64,000 nt of DNA from Cololabis saira (Eukaryota; Chordata; Actinopteri; Beloniformes; Belonidae), in NCBI RefSeq assembly GCF_033807715.1, contig NC_084597.1, forward strand, positions 4,890,558-4,954,557. Direction: 5' to 3'. Shown in pieces: positions 21,986 through 34,706 of this stretch; within the stretch, counting starts at the first letter, position 1, and every line of letters begins with the position of its first letter. A model generated the notes under the pieces. That model saw nothing but the letters and a program-made list of their open reading frames with translations. It made no database searches and was not told where the DNA came from. A program made the position numbers and the translations under genes.

Positions 21986-22700
21986 ATAATGGATGGAGTT
22001 TATTTCTTATATGTTGTCCTTTTAGATGAGGATAAAACTGTAACAGATTTTCCTTCATGTACCATTTTTCCAATGCAGCACATTTTAATCATGCACAGTG
22101 AGCCACATTGTCCGATTCCTTTACAGTTATCATTTGATAAAGATCTGAATTGCTGTCAACCAGTACATCAGATCTACAAGAGTCTTGTATCAGAACGCAC
22201 ATGAAAGTCCTCTGAAACAGCGATGCATGTGCACAGTGTGACAAGTATCATTAGTATAAAGAACAGACAATACCATATACTCTATTTGAGACCTGGGGCA
22301 AATGAACAGTTTGAAATGGAAACAATCCGGAATACGTTATTGGTGACATCTCACCGCTGACTACTGGCACTTTTCTCCGCGGCTGCTGATTGATTTTTGC
22401 TCTGCTGCCCGTGTTGGGTTCTGCATGCCTGCTGAGAAATGCATCTCGGTTGCATGATGCTCGGAGCACGCGTGATGACATAAAGTGGAATAATTCCTGC
22501 TGTGTTTGCTGTCACTCATGTGGCAGGTCCACATATTGAGGTGACACATTTCCCATCTGGGAAATGTGAAAATAGGATATTATTCATTGAATTTCCGTGT
22601 CCACACAGCCCGGGAAAAAAAAAAATCTGATATGAGTCACGTCAATGAAAAATAATCAGATATACTGTAGGTCACAGTAGCCAGACTTCCCTATTGTTAT
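21986..22700. other. No gene or recognised repeat
   Basis: Apparently unique DNA with no recognisable coding motif. Confidence 0.4.
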
Positions 22701-22702
22701 TA

Positions 22703-23437
22703 GGGCATGAGCACTTACAGGGCGAAGGCCCTATTGTATCTGTAGGAAATGTTTTTATCCTCGTTTTTATTTTTACGAGGAAATGAGGGCCTTTTCCCCC
22801 CTAAAAGTGCCCCAAAAGTCACAAAATTTTGCACGCAAGCCAGGCCTGGCGAATAATTTGATATTTAATGGTTTGCATTAATGGGCGTGGCCTAATGGCT
22901 CAACAGCGCCCCCTAGAAAACTTTGTGCCTCAAGCCCCACAATACGGTTTGACGTACATGCACGAAAATCGGTACACACCTGTATCATGTCACAACTTAA
23001 AGAAAAGTCTCTTGGCACCATGGCCGAAACGAACAGGAATTTGGCCATTTTGAATTAATCGTGTAATTTTGGCGCAATTTATGCCATTTTTATGTGTTGT
23101 ACTTTAACGAACTCCTCCTAGCAGGATCGTCCGTTCGACATAAAACTCGCTCAGGTGACACAAAAGACGTTGATGGTTTGACATAAAGACTCGTGGGTGG
23201 TGTCATCGGACATGGTTTTGAGTCCTTGACCATAATTGGTCAAAATGATTGGTCGAAATTTGATAGTCCCTATTTTCTGCCATAATTTTTTAATGGTTTG
23301 ATATAGAGAGTCGTGGCTGGTTTCATCCGCTAAATGTCCAGTCCTGAAGAATCTACATGCAAGTCATACAAGCTTCCACTGCAGCCTGAACGTTACAAGG
23401 GTGCGAGGGGCCGTTCATCACTGCTTGCAGCTTTAAT
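22703..23437 (+). mobile_element. F1 family copy 3, full ends
   Basis: Starts GGGCATGAGCACTTACAGGG (a mutated 5' hairpin) and ends TCACTGCTTGCAGCTTTAATT. It contains the conserved box CAACAGCGCCCCCTAGAAAA but lacks the core with the CTCAGTCAAAAGCG phrase, so it carries an internal deletion of about 150 bp compared with copy 5. Confidence 0.8.
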
Positions 23438-25813
23438 TTTGGTTTCTTATTCCTTCTTTTTGGGCTTCAGCATGAATGTCTGTCTGATGAGAGGAAAAAA
23501 AATATGTACACGTGGCAGTTACATAGTGTGGAAACACGTCTGTGACTTGTGTTGCAGCAAAAAACCAGCATTACATACTTCAATCCCTTCTTAAGAGGGT
23601 TTTTTAACTTTTTAAACCAATCAACCACAAACTCAATGTTGCGTTTAGTCCCTTTTCACCCTTGAGCAAGCATTTTAGAGTGGAAATTCATGGCTTTGCT
23701 AATTAAATTTTTGCAAACCTGGTGGAGCCCCTGGCAGCCATTATCTGCCAACAGGATTTTGATTAACTGGACATGAATGCACTATTATCTAGAGTTACTG
23801 TTTGGGGCTTATAAACATCAGCTTCCTAATTAAAAAGAATAATGCCACGCATATCATGTCTGCAGTAATCTGCATCTTGCTTAGCGATCAGAGGGGAAAC
23901 AGGGAAAGCCAAACGCTTCTTAAGTTGTGTGATGAATAAAGTAAAAGCAAAGTGATTGCTTATTTTTTTTATTTGTTTGTGTGTGTTTGTTTGTGTATTT
24001 ATTTTAATTAATGTTGACCAAGAAAAACTCTTATTAAATCTTAGTACCTAAAAGGAAGATTAGGCAATCTGAGTTCAGCAGACAGTGAGCTCATGTGTTA
24101 AAATAAATATTGCCTGTCATAAATTACAATGTTGTTCTCTTTGACACACAAGCACGAGAATATCATTTCAAAATTTGGCTTTAAGAAATAATAACGTATC
24201 ATTGATTCAAATCAATTCAACATCTTTGAGATGTTGAAAGGTTTGATGAGGGTGAAGGGAAGAACGCTGTGTATATCTAAACATACTGCAGTCATATTGT
24301 CTTTTTCATGAAAAAAAAAAACAATTTATGAGACTTGATATGAGTTTGTTGTTTACACTAAAATTATTTCATGTCAAATATAAGACTTCTACAGGTCTTT
24401 TCTTTAAATCAAGGTTAAAACTGTTTACATCTGTTTGACTGAATTATTTAAACTATTCTAAATTTCACTTTAAACAATGTAGATTTTTGTACTATATTGT
24501 TCCCTAATGATTTAAGTTTTATTGGCTAATTATTTTAGTTGGATAAGAATCTTTAGGTTTTTTAAGTTTTAAATAGGTATTTCAAAAAACCTAAAAATTC
24601 TTGTCCAACACAAAGAATTAGCTAATTAAATTGTACATGGTTTAAGTCTAACTTTTCTTTATTGTGCTACACTGCACTGTAACTTTACACTGAGGTAGCG
24701 CCTCATTCACAATACAGCCGAGTTGTACACTACAACAGAAAAAGGTGTTTCCATCACTAAAAAAAGATCCTACGTAAAATAATATTAAAATGAATAAGAG
24801 AATAATAAAGAAAAATAAGAACTACTATAAAAATGGAAAGTAGTTCCTACCAGCAGCGTGTCATTTAGACAGAATCTGAATAGTTTAGTTACTTTCCACC
24901 GTATTCCTGTTAATAATGTACATTACCACAAATGACTGAAGTATCACAAGTATCGATATTTTAGTTTGAGAATGGATTTCAGTCCATACAGATCTGGTAT
25001 CAGAATTAGTTTCAGTATTGATCCACACATCACTAGTTTAAATAGGTGTGCCCCCCTGAAAAAATGTAATGTGCCCCCTCGTAATTTGAGTTTGAGAGGC
25101 TATTGCTCAATGGACACAATGTGCAGAGAAACATTTACTGAACTGACCACCGAAAGAAGAAGAATCGGGAGATCAGATCTTTATGGAGAATAAATCGTGT
25201 GGGAGTTTGGGAACATGCTGGGGGCTGTAATGGAAATACATCAGAAAGCAGCTCCAAAAAGGTGCTCAACGTGCCATAGTTCTATCTCACGTTAACAGTC
25301 TTTTTATGCATTTTCAATTCCACAAATTCATTGTTTTATTATTCTTATACATATTTTCATTTTTTTTTTTTTTAAATATGAACGACTTAGTTAGCTGGTG
25401 ACACGTAATATAAAAGCAGAAGCTTTCCAAAGACCAAAAAACATTATGATCTGTATCATAGTTGGAGATGTTTCAGTTAAAACCAGAAGCAGAAAGTGCT
25501 GGAATAAATGCTGTTGTGGGTAAAAATCTGGGGCACCAAAGCCCCTCCATATAGGTCTTTCCTCTCAGATTATAACTGCATGTGAACGCAGGGTTGAACC
25601 AATCTTTCATGGTGGATTTTAAGAAAAAAGAAAAGAAAAGCAGTGAGACTGGTCTGGTTGCTTTGTAGACATTAAATTACACTCCCATCAAATACTGCAT
25701 GTTTCTATATAGTAAATAAATGACTGCATGCCTTATGGGTTTTGATGTTTCTGGATAAAAACAGGACTGCAAACAAGAGCGGAAAAAAGAGATGGAGTAA
25801 AATAATAATAATA
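23438..25813. other. Unique DNA; candidate conserved non-coding stretch and a hairpin remnant
   Basis: No gene. 23620-23940 is free of repeats and contains phrases such as TAATTAAA and GATTAACTGG, resembling a conserved non-coding element by composition only. A decayed hairpin lies at 24520-24630. 25742-25960 merges into F1 copy 4. Confidence 0.35.
24520..24630. mobile_element. Decayed hairpin MITE, older copy
   Basis: GGCTAATTATTTTAGTTGGA with the following AAGAATCTTTAGG is imperfectly mirrored by CCTAAAAATTCTTGTCCAAC and GAATTAGCTAA. It matches the better preserved hairpin at 27536-27695 in motif order and in its right flank (ATTAAATTGTA). Confidence 0.5.
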
Positions 25814-26626
25814 ATAATTAAAGCTGCAAGCAGCGATGAACGGGCCCTCGCGCGTGCAATTTTCACCCATAAAGATCAAGGACTCTTTATGTCAAACCAT
25901 TCAAAAAATATTGCAGAAAACTATCAGATATCGACCAATCAGAAGAAGGGGCGGGGCTAATTTGCACCAATTATGTTCAAGGACTCAAAACTGAGTCCGA
26001 TGACACCACACACGAGTCTTTATCTCAAACTATTCAAAAGTTATTGCAGGAAATAGGAACTATCAAATATGGACCAATCAGATGAAGGGAGGGGGGGCGC
26101 GCTTTTTGGCGTCTATCGTCGCCACGGTAACGCTTTTGACTGAGAAAAGTATTGCACGTCTGCAGGATGGAGACGCACATTTTGATGTATAACACACCTG
26201 GGTGCACGTTACGGTTCGGGCCGTATTAACTGCCGAAGTAATGGCATAAATTGCGCCAAAATTACACAATTAATTCAAAATGACCGACTTCCTGTTCGGT
26301 TTCGGCCATGACACCAAGAGACTTTTCTTTAAGTTGTGACATGATACAGGTGTGTACCGGTTTTCGTGCATGTATGTCAAACCGTATTGTGGGGCTTGAG
26401 GCACAAAGTTTTCTAGGGGGCGCTGTTGAGCCATTAGGCCACGCCCATTAATGCAAACCATTAAACATCACATTTTTCACCAGGCCTGGCTTGGGTGCAA
26501 AATTTGGTGACTTTTGGGGCATGTTTAGGGGGGAAAAAGGCCCTCATTTCGTCAGAAGAAAAAGAAAGAATAAAGAAAAATTCCTACAGATACAATAGGG
26601 CCTTCGCATTGTAAGTGCTCGGGCCC
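25814..26626 (-). mobile_element. F1 family copy 4, full length
   Basis: On the minus strand it runs from GGGCCCGAGCACTTACAATG (26626) to GCAGCTTTAATT (25814). It includes the CAACAGCGCCCCCTAGAAAA box, the shared core and about 1.7 internal repeat units. It is flanked by (TAA)n on both sides (25800-25813 and 26627-26697). Confidence 0.85.

Positions 26627-26697
<71 letters not shown>
26627..26697. repeat. (AAT)n/(ATT)n microsatellite
   Basis: AAT units switch to ATT units in the middle, forming an inverted repeat next to the 5' end of F1 copy 4. Confidence 0.9.
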
Positions 26698-26699
<2 letters not shown>

Positions 26700-27535
26700 A
26701 GTAATAATTGTGAATCTTAGTGCTGTTTACAAAATTTGCCATTGATCTTCCTGTTTCTATAACCAGACAGCAGAGGTTGTTTTGAGGTTCTCTTACTGAG
26801 CTTTGCAGGAGATCAAATGAGTAGTGGATTCAGGTCTGTGCTTGTTCCAATGCTGCCTTCCGGACAAACAAATGGAACTATGGTCCAGGCGAAGCCTAAT
26901 GCACCACAGCGAGGACATTAGAAACACATATCCTGTTTTATTAATGTGGTCAATACAGTCCATTAGGCTTCATAGATTTAAAAGCCACAGAGCTTTTCCA
27001 CCTCCATTAATATTTTCCTTTTTGACATGTTGGCTGTGTTTGAACTTTGTGTTGCATTTGTGTGCTTCATATCTTTGTAGTCACAGTTGAACATGAGGCC
27101 AACATGAGTTTCCATATTCTCCAGAGACAGTCTCTTCTTGTTCAGAAACATTTTGTGTGGATATTTAATCTTATGTGCGTTACCTTCTTTTGTCCTGTTT
27201 TTTTTTAATCTTCAAATGCATTATGCACCCAGGAGACAAGAGAAAAGTAGATGTTTTTTTTGGGGGGAGGGTAAACATCGGCGCAGTCAGTGACCCTAGT
27301 GTCCCAACAGAATTCATTACTCAACGTGGCGACATGTGACAAGACTGGTGATGCGACCCTTATGTCGTGAAATCCGACATATTCAGGACCTTAGCAGCCG
27401 TAAAAGAAGACATAATCACTCTCCGAACCTCAGGTGTATTTTCTCTGTCTGTATGTTTTAGATGCACAAATTATTTTACAGATTATTTACATACTTATTA
27501 TTGGATATCATTGGATCTGAAACTATTCCCAAGGA
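26698..27535. other. No gene or recognised repeat
   Basis: Unique-looking DNA. An 88-codon frame at 26824-27090 has no recognisable motif. Confidence 0.4.
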
Positions 27536-27695
27536 TTTAATTTGCTGATTATTTTCGTCAGACAAGAATATTTACGTTTACTAAATACCTGACATGTTTT
27601 GGCGATTACTTCCACCTTCATGAAGTCTGTCCTCGTAAATAAAAAAAAAAAAACGTAAATATTCTTGTCTGACGAAAAGAATCAGCAAATTAAAT
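27536..27695. mobile_element. Hairpin MITE
   Basis: TTTGCTGATTATTTTCGTCA plus GACAAGAATATTTACGTTT is mirrored by AAACGTAAATATTCTTGTCT and GACGAAAAGAATCAGCAAA. About 40-bp arms enclose a ~70-bp spacer. The flanking phrase ATTCCCAAGGAT occurs before (about 27524) and after (about 27733) the unit. Confidence 0.65.
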
Positions 27696-27815
27696 TGTAA
27701 AGCCCTGGACAAAATGAACTTCATTAAATTATTCCCAAGGATAATTAAAATATCCCCCCCCCACCCTCCCCCTCATTTTTCTTGTTGTTCTTTTTTTTAA
27801 TTATTATTAATATTA

Positions 27816-28706
27816 GGGCCCGAGCACTTACAGTGCGAAGGCCCTATTGTATCTGTAGGATTTTATTTTTTTTTCTCGTTTTTTTTATTTGTATTTTTCC
27901 GACGAAATGAGGACCTTTTTTCCCCCTAAACGTGCCCCAAAAGTCACCAAATTTTGCACGCAAGCCAGGCCTGGCAAAATTTTTTATATTTCATGGTTTG
28001 CATTAATAGGCGTGGCCTAACGGCTCAACAGCGCCCCCTAGAAAACTTTGTGCCTCAAGCCCCACAATACGGTTTGACGTACATGCACGAAAATCGGTAC
28101 ACACCTGTATCATGTCGCAACTTAAAGAAAAGTCTCCTGGCGCCATGGCCGAAATCTGAACAGGAAGTCGGCCATTTTGAATTAATTGTGTAATTTTGGC
28201 GCAATTTATGCCATTTCCTCGGCCGTTAATGCGGCCCGAACCGTAACATGCACCCAGGTGTGTTATACATCAAAATGTGTGTCTCGATCCTGCGACAAAG
28301 CACATGACTTTTCTCAGTCAAAAGCGTTACCGTGGCGACGATAGATGCCAAAAAGCGCGGCCCCCCCCTTCATCTGATTGGTCCGTATTTGATAGTTCCT
28401 ACTTTCCGCCATAACTTTTGAATGGTTTGACATAAAGACTCGTGGGTGGTGTCATCGGACTCGGTTTTGACTCCTTCACCTTAACTGGTGCAAATTAGCC
28501 CCGCCCCTTCTTCTGATTGGTCGATATCTGATAGTTCCTACTTTCTGCCATAACTTTTGAATGGTTTGATATAGAGAGTCGTGGGTGGTTTCATCCGCTA
28601 AATGTCCAGGCCTGAAGAATCTACATCAAGTCCTACAAGCTTCCTCTGCAGCCTGAACGTGCACAAGGGTGCGAGGGCCCGTTCATCGCTGCTTGCAGCT
28701 TTAATT
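27816..28706 (+). mobile_element. F1 family copy 5, full length reference copy
   Basis: The 5' end GGGCCCGAGCACTTACAGTG followed by CGAAGGCCC folds into a nested hairpin (GGGCC/GGCCC and GCACT/AGTGC). Boxes TTTGCACGCAAGCCAGGCCT, CAACAGCGCCCCCTAGAAAA and CATGCACGAAAATCGGTACA follow, then the core CTCAGTCAAAAGCGTTACCG and two 139-bp-type repeats. The 3' end GCTGCTTGCAGCTTTAATT carries a small hairpin (GCTGC/GCAGC). A 60-80-codon frame with YMHENRYTPVSCRN is shared by most copies, but differences between copies are mostly CpG-type changes and alter amino acids. Confidence 0.85.
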
Positions 28707-29819
28707 ATTATTATTACTATGATTTTCAGAAAATATGTTTTTATTTTGTTGTTGTCTTTTGATTTGCTCTTCAATGAATTTGAAGTTGCCAAATGAGCTT
28801 TCCATCCATGGAAGACCCCATTAAATCTTTGGCCAAGTTCTCAATAGGATTGAAGAATGGAGAGGAAGGAGAGTAGGGTTTTTGTTCAGTCATTAAAAAC
28901 CTCTGAGGCATTTGTTGATTTGCCAGACAGCATTTGCATGTGCTGAAGAATTGCTCTGCACGACAGCCATAAGCTGCAGGTTGATTCATTATTTATTTTT
29001 GTCTGTTTATTTTAAATAATCACATGCTCTTTTGTTGTGTAACCTTCTCTTATACCTCCTCCATATGATGAAATACACTAATTTCTGGCTTTAATATTAT
29101 TCAAGAATTTTTTTCCTGGCAGTGGGAATGCACGCTAATAATGTGTTATAAAAATAAATGTGTTTATTCTAGACTTATACCTATAAAGACACAGAAAATC
29201 AAATCACAAGCTAAAACTCCTACCTACCGTTCATCTTTGACCCTCTTTCACTGAAAAGCGTGGTGCTTTTAGGATTACTGACACTGCATCCCATATTCAA
29301 TTGCACTATTAGCTGTAGCTGTACACTATATAGCTGAAGATGTCCAATCTTTTCCAACTACAGCATGCATACCTTGCAATAGTGGCTCCATAAAAACATT
29401 GCAGAGGTGTCTTACCTTTGCTGTCTGACTGTTGAGCAGCGATGGTCAGAAACAGCCCTTTCCCCCTGCCAGCTCTCTCCATCTTTCCCTCTTGCAAGAA
29501 TGCTCTTTCAGGTATAGTCTATCATGAGTCAAAGAAACAATATGTCACACAAAACGATTCGAGCTACAGTGTCGTGCCCCCATTCTGGGGAGCGGTTGTG
29601 AGGACTTCTCCACTCTTTTGAATAGCATCCAGATCCTCAGAGCCCAGAAAAAGACTGATAGCACAGAGTGATGCTACTCAAAATACTTGTTTTTTGTGCC
29701 ATCATTTTAGAAACAGGAAATCAATTTAAAGTTATTATTTGCCTTTTTTAGGAGACACAGGTCTGAGATCAGTGGCTAAAGTTTGAATCTATCTTAAAAA
29801 ATGTTTCTCTCTCTCTGTC
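28707..29819. other. No gene or recognised repeat
   Basis: Unique-looking DNA with short frames only. Confidence 0.4.
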
Positions 29820-29827
29820 CTCTAAAG

Positions 29828-30384
29828 CTGTGTCTCCCAGCCTGGGGTCCGGGCCCCCCCTTAGGGGCGCCAGAGATCTCTGGGGGGGGCGCAAAACTTT
29901 GTCTGCTTTGAAATTATGCAGTTGTAAAAATTATATTTGCGAATGAGTCATTCATAAGACATTTTTAGGAATATTTTATGAATGTCTTGAATATTTTTTG
30001 TGTTTTTTATACACTGGTGACAAACACAGGAAATGATTTAATTCCTTATTATTATATCATTACTCAACATTTAATCTACTCCAACAGGTTGTTAAAGGAA
30101 AGATGTTAAAAAATGTTGGTCTCATATTAAAAGAGACATTTTTCAGAAATATTTTTACGTCCTTTTATGTCCTTTTGTGCGTATTTTATACATTGGTGAC
30201 ATTGGAGAAAAACAAAGTCATATGTATACAGAGTAAACCAAAGAGAAATGTATCAAAAAAACATAATTAATGTTCATTTTATCAATTAAAGACTATTTTG
30301 GTGCTAGTACGTACGGGTCGGGGGGCCCGGCTGGTCTTACACACAAGTAGGGGGGGAACAAGGAAAAAAGGTTGGGAACCACTG
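29828..30384. mobile_element. hAT MITE (GGTTGGGAACCACTG end)
   Basis: The right end reads GGTTGGGAACCACTG, the typical Charlie/Ac-type hAT terminus on the reverse strand. The left end CTGTGTCTCCCAGCCTGGGG is its degraded mirror. Flanks ctctaaag (29820-29827) and ttctaaag (30385-30392) form an 8-bp duplication with one change. No transposase. Confidence 0.85.
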
Positions 30385-30392
30385 TTCTAAAG

Positions 30393-31290
30393 TGTGCTCC
30401 AAATCCAATGCACAATATTATTTAATCTCAAATCCAAATGTAACTTTAGAACATTTATTAAATGCAAACTGACTGTAAAGTGACATACTCTGAAGGGTGT
30501 AAAATGTGCAGAGCTTCCTCTTTCTTTAAAATAATACAGTTTATATTGCAAAGGAAAAATTAAGGCATGCCATTTGCATGCTTTCCTCTGCACAGATTTA
30601 GTGATTGTCGATGTTTGACCCCCTATAGTTTCCCACAAGGTTAGCATGTCCTCCACACCATGTTCATCGAATAGCCCCATACATCAGCAGTGACACTGGA
30701 AAATTAATGTCACTGAGATCCATAGCTCAGCTTTGCCAGTGATGGCATCTTGTTCAGTGGTCAGACGCACAAAAGATCAGCTAAGTTCAGCCTCAGCACA
30801 GTGTCACTATTAATATTAAAGGAAATAAATTGTAGTTTATCTTCTGGTGTCGGCTGCTGTCATAAATGCTAAACACTGATAGCAGATGCCGCACCCTGCT
30901 CTCCTTTCAAATTAGGGTACATTTTCCACTATGCTTTAAAAATCTACGTATTTTTTTTAATGTCATGCGAAAGCTCTTGGGTGGATCTTAATTGCATTAA
31001 TAACTAACCTGGCAAAGAAGTTAGATGGATGCTGATGGTGATGATGCCCTAAGAGGAACATTGTGCTCGAGGTTAGAGTAACTGAAGCAATAAGATGAGC
31101 AATATTCAGAGCTCCCATTTTAATTATGGTGTCATTATTAACACATTATAGATCAGTTTTAGCAAGACACAATTCATCATGTTTTTTGATGGGTCAGAAA
31201 CATCATGACGCAATTAAATGCTAATATTTTGTAAATATTCATTGCTAATCAAAAATTCAATGGTACTCATAAAGTCCTCACTGTGGTAAG
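30393..31290. other. Unique DNA, candidate conserved non-coding region
   Basis: No gene or repeat. 30700-31160 is long, free of low complexity and holds several homeodomain-like TAATTA/ATTAAT words. This is the kind of sequence seen in vertebrate conserved non-coding elements, but conservation cannot be judged from one genome. Confidence 0.3.
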
Positions 31291-31299
31291 CCAGTGTGG

Positions 31300-31620
31300 T
31301 CAAGTTTATCTGTATAGCACAATTCAACACAATGGCAAGAATTACATTTCTATACGGTCAAAACGTACAAAGACCGGGTCAAATACAGTATTACAAAAGT
31401 AATCTGTAACAATTCGTACAGTGAATTAAACCAATTTGACAATTCTATGCCACAATGCCTGTTTCCAGGTCTTATTTCACACAACTGACGAGAATTTAGT
31501 TTCTATACGGTCAAAACCTACAAAGACCGGGTCAAATACAATATTACAAAAGTAATCTGTGCCGATTCATGCGGTGAATCAAACCAATCAAACAATTCTA
31601 CGTCACCATGCCAGCATTCG
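31300..31620 (-). mobile_element. L2-derived LINE 3' fragment with tandem duplication
   Basis: It opens with CAAGTTTATCTGTATAGCAC, the antisense of an L2 3' end. Two diverged tandem units of about 158 bp follow, each with TTTCTATACGGTCAAAAC and AAAGACCGGGTCAAATACA. A third copy of the unit is at 38718-38830. Confidence 0.55.
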
Positions 31621-31799
31621 GGGCTTATCTATCACTAGTTTAACTTCGTGCAATTTTCAAAAATCACAAGTATTTAATTTAAGAGTACGCTTAAATAAAA
31701 AATAAAATGAAAAAAATGATAAGAAAAGAGGTAAAATAATAATTCTAAGCAACTATTAGGACCAAAACATGTAAGAAAAACATTTAAGAAAAGAAAGAA

Positions 31800-32635
31800 A
31801 GAAAATAGGAACTATCACATATCGACCAATCAGAAGAAGGAGCGGGGATAATTTTCACCAATTAAGGTGAAGTAGCCATAACCGAGTCCGGTTGACACCA
31901 CCCACGACTCTGTGTCAACCCATTCAAAGGTTATAGCAGAAAATAGGAACTATCAAATATTGACCAATCAGAAGAAGGGGCGGGGCTAATTTGCACCAAT
32001 TCTGTTAAAGGACTCAAAACCGAGTCCGATGACACCACCCACGACTCTCTATGTCAAACCATTGAAAAGTTATGGCAGAAAGTAGGGACTATCAAATATG
32101 GACCAATCAGATGAAGGGGTCGCGCTTTTTGGCGTCCATCGTCGCCACGGTGATGCTTTTGACTGAGAAAAGTAATGCGCATCGTTGCAGGATGGAGACA
32201 CACCTGCACGTTACAGTTCCGGCGAAGAAGCGGCTGAAGGAATGGCATAAATTGCGCCAAATTACACGATTAATTCAAAATGGCCGACTTCCTGTTCGGT
32301 TTCGGCCATGGTGCCAAGAGACTTTTCTTTAAGTTGCAACATGATACAGGTGTGTACCGGTTTTCGTGCATGTACATCAAACCATATTGTGGGGCTTGAG
32401 GTACAAAGTTTTCTAGGGGGCGCTGTTGAGCCATTAGGCCACGCCCATTAATGCAAACCAATAAATCTAAAATTTTTCGCCAGGCCTGGCTTGCGTGCAA
32501 AATTTGGTGACTTTTGGGGCATGTTTTTAACGGGGCAAAAAGGCCCTCATTTCGTCGGAAGAAAAAAAAAAATTAGGATAAAAACAAAAACTCCTACAGA
32601 TACAACAGGGCCTTCGCTCTGTCAGTGCTCGGGAC
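31800..32635 (-). mobile_element. F1 family copy 6, 3'-truncated
   Basis: On the minus strand this runs from the 5' hairpin (CCCGAGCACTGACAGAGCGA at 32635) through the usual boxes and core into internal repeats and stops at about 31800, without the terminal GCTGCTTGCAGC. Confidence 0.8.
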
Positions 32636-33388
32636 ATAATTATCTTGGCAGAGGGGGAAAAATCCTTTTAACAATAGAAATAAAACACATATTACTACGG
32701 TCGCTATGTTTAATGGCTTGGATGAAGGGCAGCAAAAGAAAAGAGCACAGCAAGAGAGAGTGAACAAGGAGAGTTAACTCTGCGGTCGGCTGGTTGTGTC
32801 ACTGACAGCACATCAGGAACACATAGAGTCTTGTGCAAAAGAAAGCATGGCCTCTTTTATTTATAACGCATTATCTAATATACCATTTCAGCAGAGCTGA
32901 AATTCAGAAGCAGTAAGTGAGAAATGATGTACACCTAACCTTTAATGTGAATTAAGAGGATAAGTAGCAGCCAAGTCCTGTTCATCAAACGTACTTGATT
33001 AATTGATCATCAGTCAGTGTGAGCATCTCTGTAAAAGCAGGCATTTTGGCACTTTGCTAATTTGGAGCATTAAGATGTGTGTTAACACAATCCCAAGGAG
33101 GAGCAATGCTAGAATTTATTGCTGTTCTTCAGCCTATGAGGGGATATAAGGCCATTTCCAATAAGTCCCTCGTTCTACAGTGATTGTTTACAGGAGGAAA
33201 ACATTCAAACAAAACATTCAAGGCATCCCTACAAGGACACCGCAAGGTCAAACAATGCACAGAGAAATGGCAAAAACCCCAAGGATTACGTGTGAGAGTC
33301 GATAAGTTACATGTAAAGGAGATATTATAGACCTAAATGTATGTATTTCATTATTTTGTTGAGAATTTATGGGGTATGTCAAATTGTT
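32636..33388. other. Unique DNA, candidate conserved non-coding region
   Basis: No gene or repeat. 32860-33190 is repeat-free with motifs such as TTGATTAATTGATCATC, again only resembling conserved non-coding sequence. Confidence 0.3.
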
Positions 33389-33392
33389 ATGT

Positions 33393-33610
33393 TGTGGTGA
33401 CCCACATCTATGTACTGTGAGAGACATTCACCCAGGTACTGTGCCTTTAAGGTCTCGGGGAAAGAGTGATCGGGGGGGGTACTTCCGTTTCCGGTTGGTG
33501 CGTTGTTGTTATGATTCCGATCATGCATCTGTAATGCGGAGATGTGGGAGCATTAAGTAAACTTACTCAAACGCACCAGAGTGTCTCGTCTCGCTGTTTA
33601 CTACCCCACA
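33393..33610. mobile_element. Probable solo LTR, 218 bp
   Basis: The unit begins TGTGGTGACCCACATC and ends TGTTTACTACCCCACA, giving the TG...CA ends and short inverted terminal repeat (TGTGG/CCACA) of an LTR. The 4-bp sequence atgt flanks both sides (33389-33392 and 33611-33614). No internal retroelement sequence adjoins it, so it would be a solo LTR left by recombination. Gypsy-like by size; orientation not certain. Confidence 0.6.
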
Positions 33611-33614
33611 ATGT

Positions 33615-33955
33615 ATATATTTTTATATGTAATAAAGTTATTGCTTTGCCACCAATCTGCACCATGATACTCTTGGAAAGTTATATTCCCTGGTTTAATA
33701 AAAGACAATCAACATGTAATGACAGTGCAATGATGGAGGGATGGAGGGATGGAGGGATGGATGTTATATTCTTTTATCCAAAATTAATGGATGGGTGGAA
33801 GGAAGGATGGATGGATGGATGTTATATTCCTCTATTCCAAATGAAAATGGATGGATGGATTTTCTCCTTGGCCTTCCCTGAATAGGCTATGGCCCCCTCC
33901 CTGTTTTGGGTATTATGAAAGGCGCTATATAAGTATAAGTTACTAAAATTATTAT
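33615..33955 (+). repeat. (GGAT)n-type repeats and L2-like 3' tail
   Basis: Interrupted GATG/GGAT repeats (33735-33862) precede an L2-type 3' end, GAAAGGCGCTATATAAGTAT, ending about 33952. F2 copy 1 starts at 33956. Confidence 0.65.
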
Positions 33956-34706
33956 GGGCATGCCAAGTAGTGGCATGACCATATTACAATTGTCCAGATT
34001 GGCCCAAAGGGCAATGTTGCTAGCATTTTGCTAACAAGCTAAAGTCGCAAAATTCCCACTGCGAACCAGCGGGTGTACACCATGACCCCACTCTGATGTG
34101 GAGAAAAAAAATCGCCAAAAAATAAAACCGGCGGAAAAACCTGAAAAATGAAGGCGATATATTAGTATACAGAAATGGTTTCCCTCCGCAACGTGCACCC
34201 ATGCATTCCATACATCGTTGGATGCATCTCCATCGTGCCTCGATGGGCATTACTTTTCTCAGTCAAAAGTGTTACCGTGGCAACGCTCGGTCTGATTGGC
34301 ACTAACGGACCATACAACCTCATTATGCCAACTATTACAGTTTTTGCGATATTTACCTTTCTTTTTTTTTTAATTTCCATTTCACTTTGGACGCTTGTTG
34401 CTAGGCAACAGGTTATCGTAGGGACATGATTCAAATGTTTCAATACTCGCCTCGCTGTGGACCTCAACATATTCAAATTTCATGAAGCTGTGATTTAAAG
34501 AGCATATTGCAGGTTGGAGACCCCTGTGAATCAATGTGTAGGAAAATAATGTAGGAACTGAATTTTCATTGAAATACGCATAAATATATACTACAGTGAC
34601 CTCCGGAGTTGTTTTTGTGAGAGTATTTTACTTCCGCATCTGAAAAAGTTGAACCGGAAGTGACGTGACATCAGGGAGTGCGGTGAATTCAACAATAGGA
34701 AAAATA

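Noticed and set aside
22868..28193. Recurring 60-80-codon ORF with YMHENRYTPVSC in F1 copies, as a possible conserved gene
   Set aside because: It appears because the copies are similar DNA. Differences between copies (for example tcgcaac, tcacaac, ttgcaac) change amino acids freely, and the C-terminal part shifts frame from copy to copy, so no sign of selection on the peptide.
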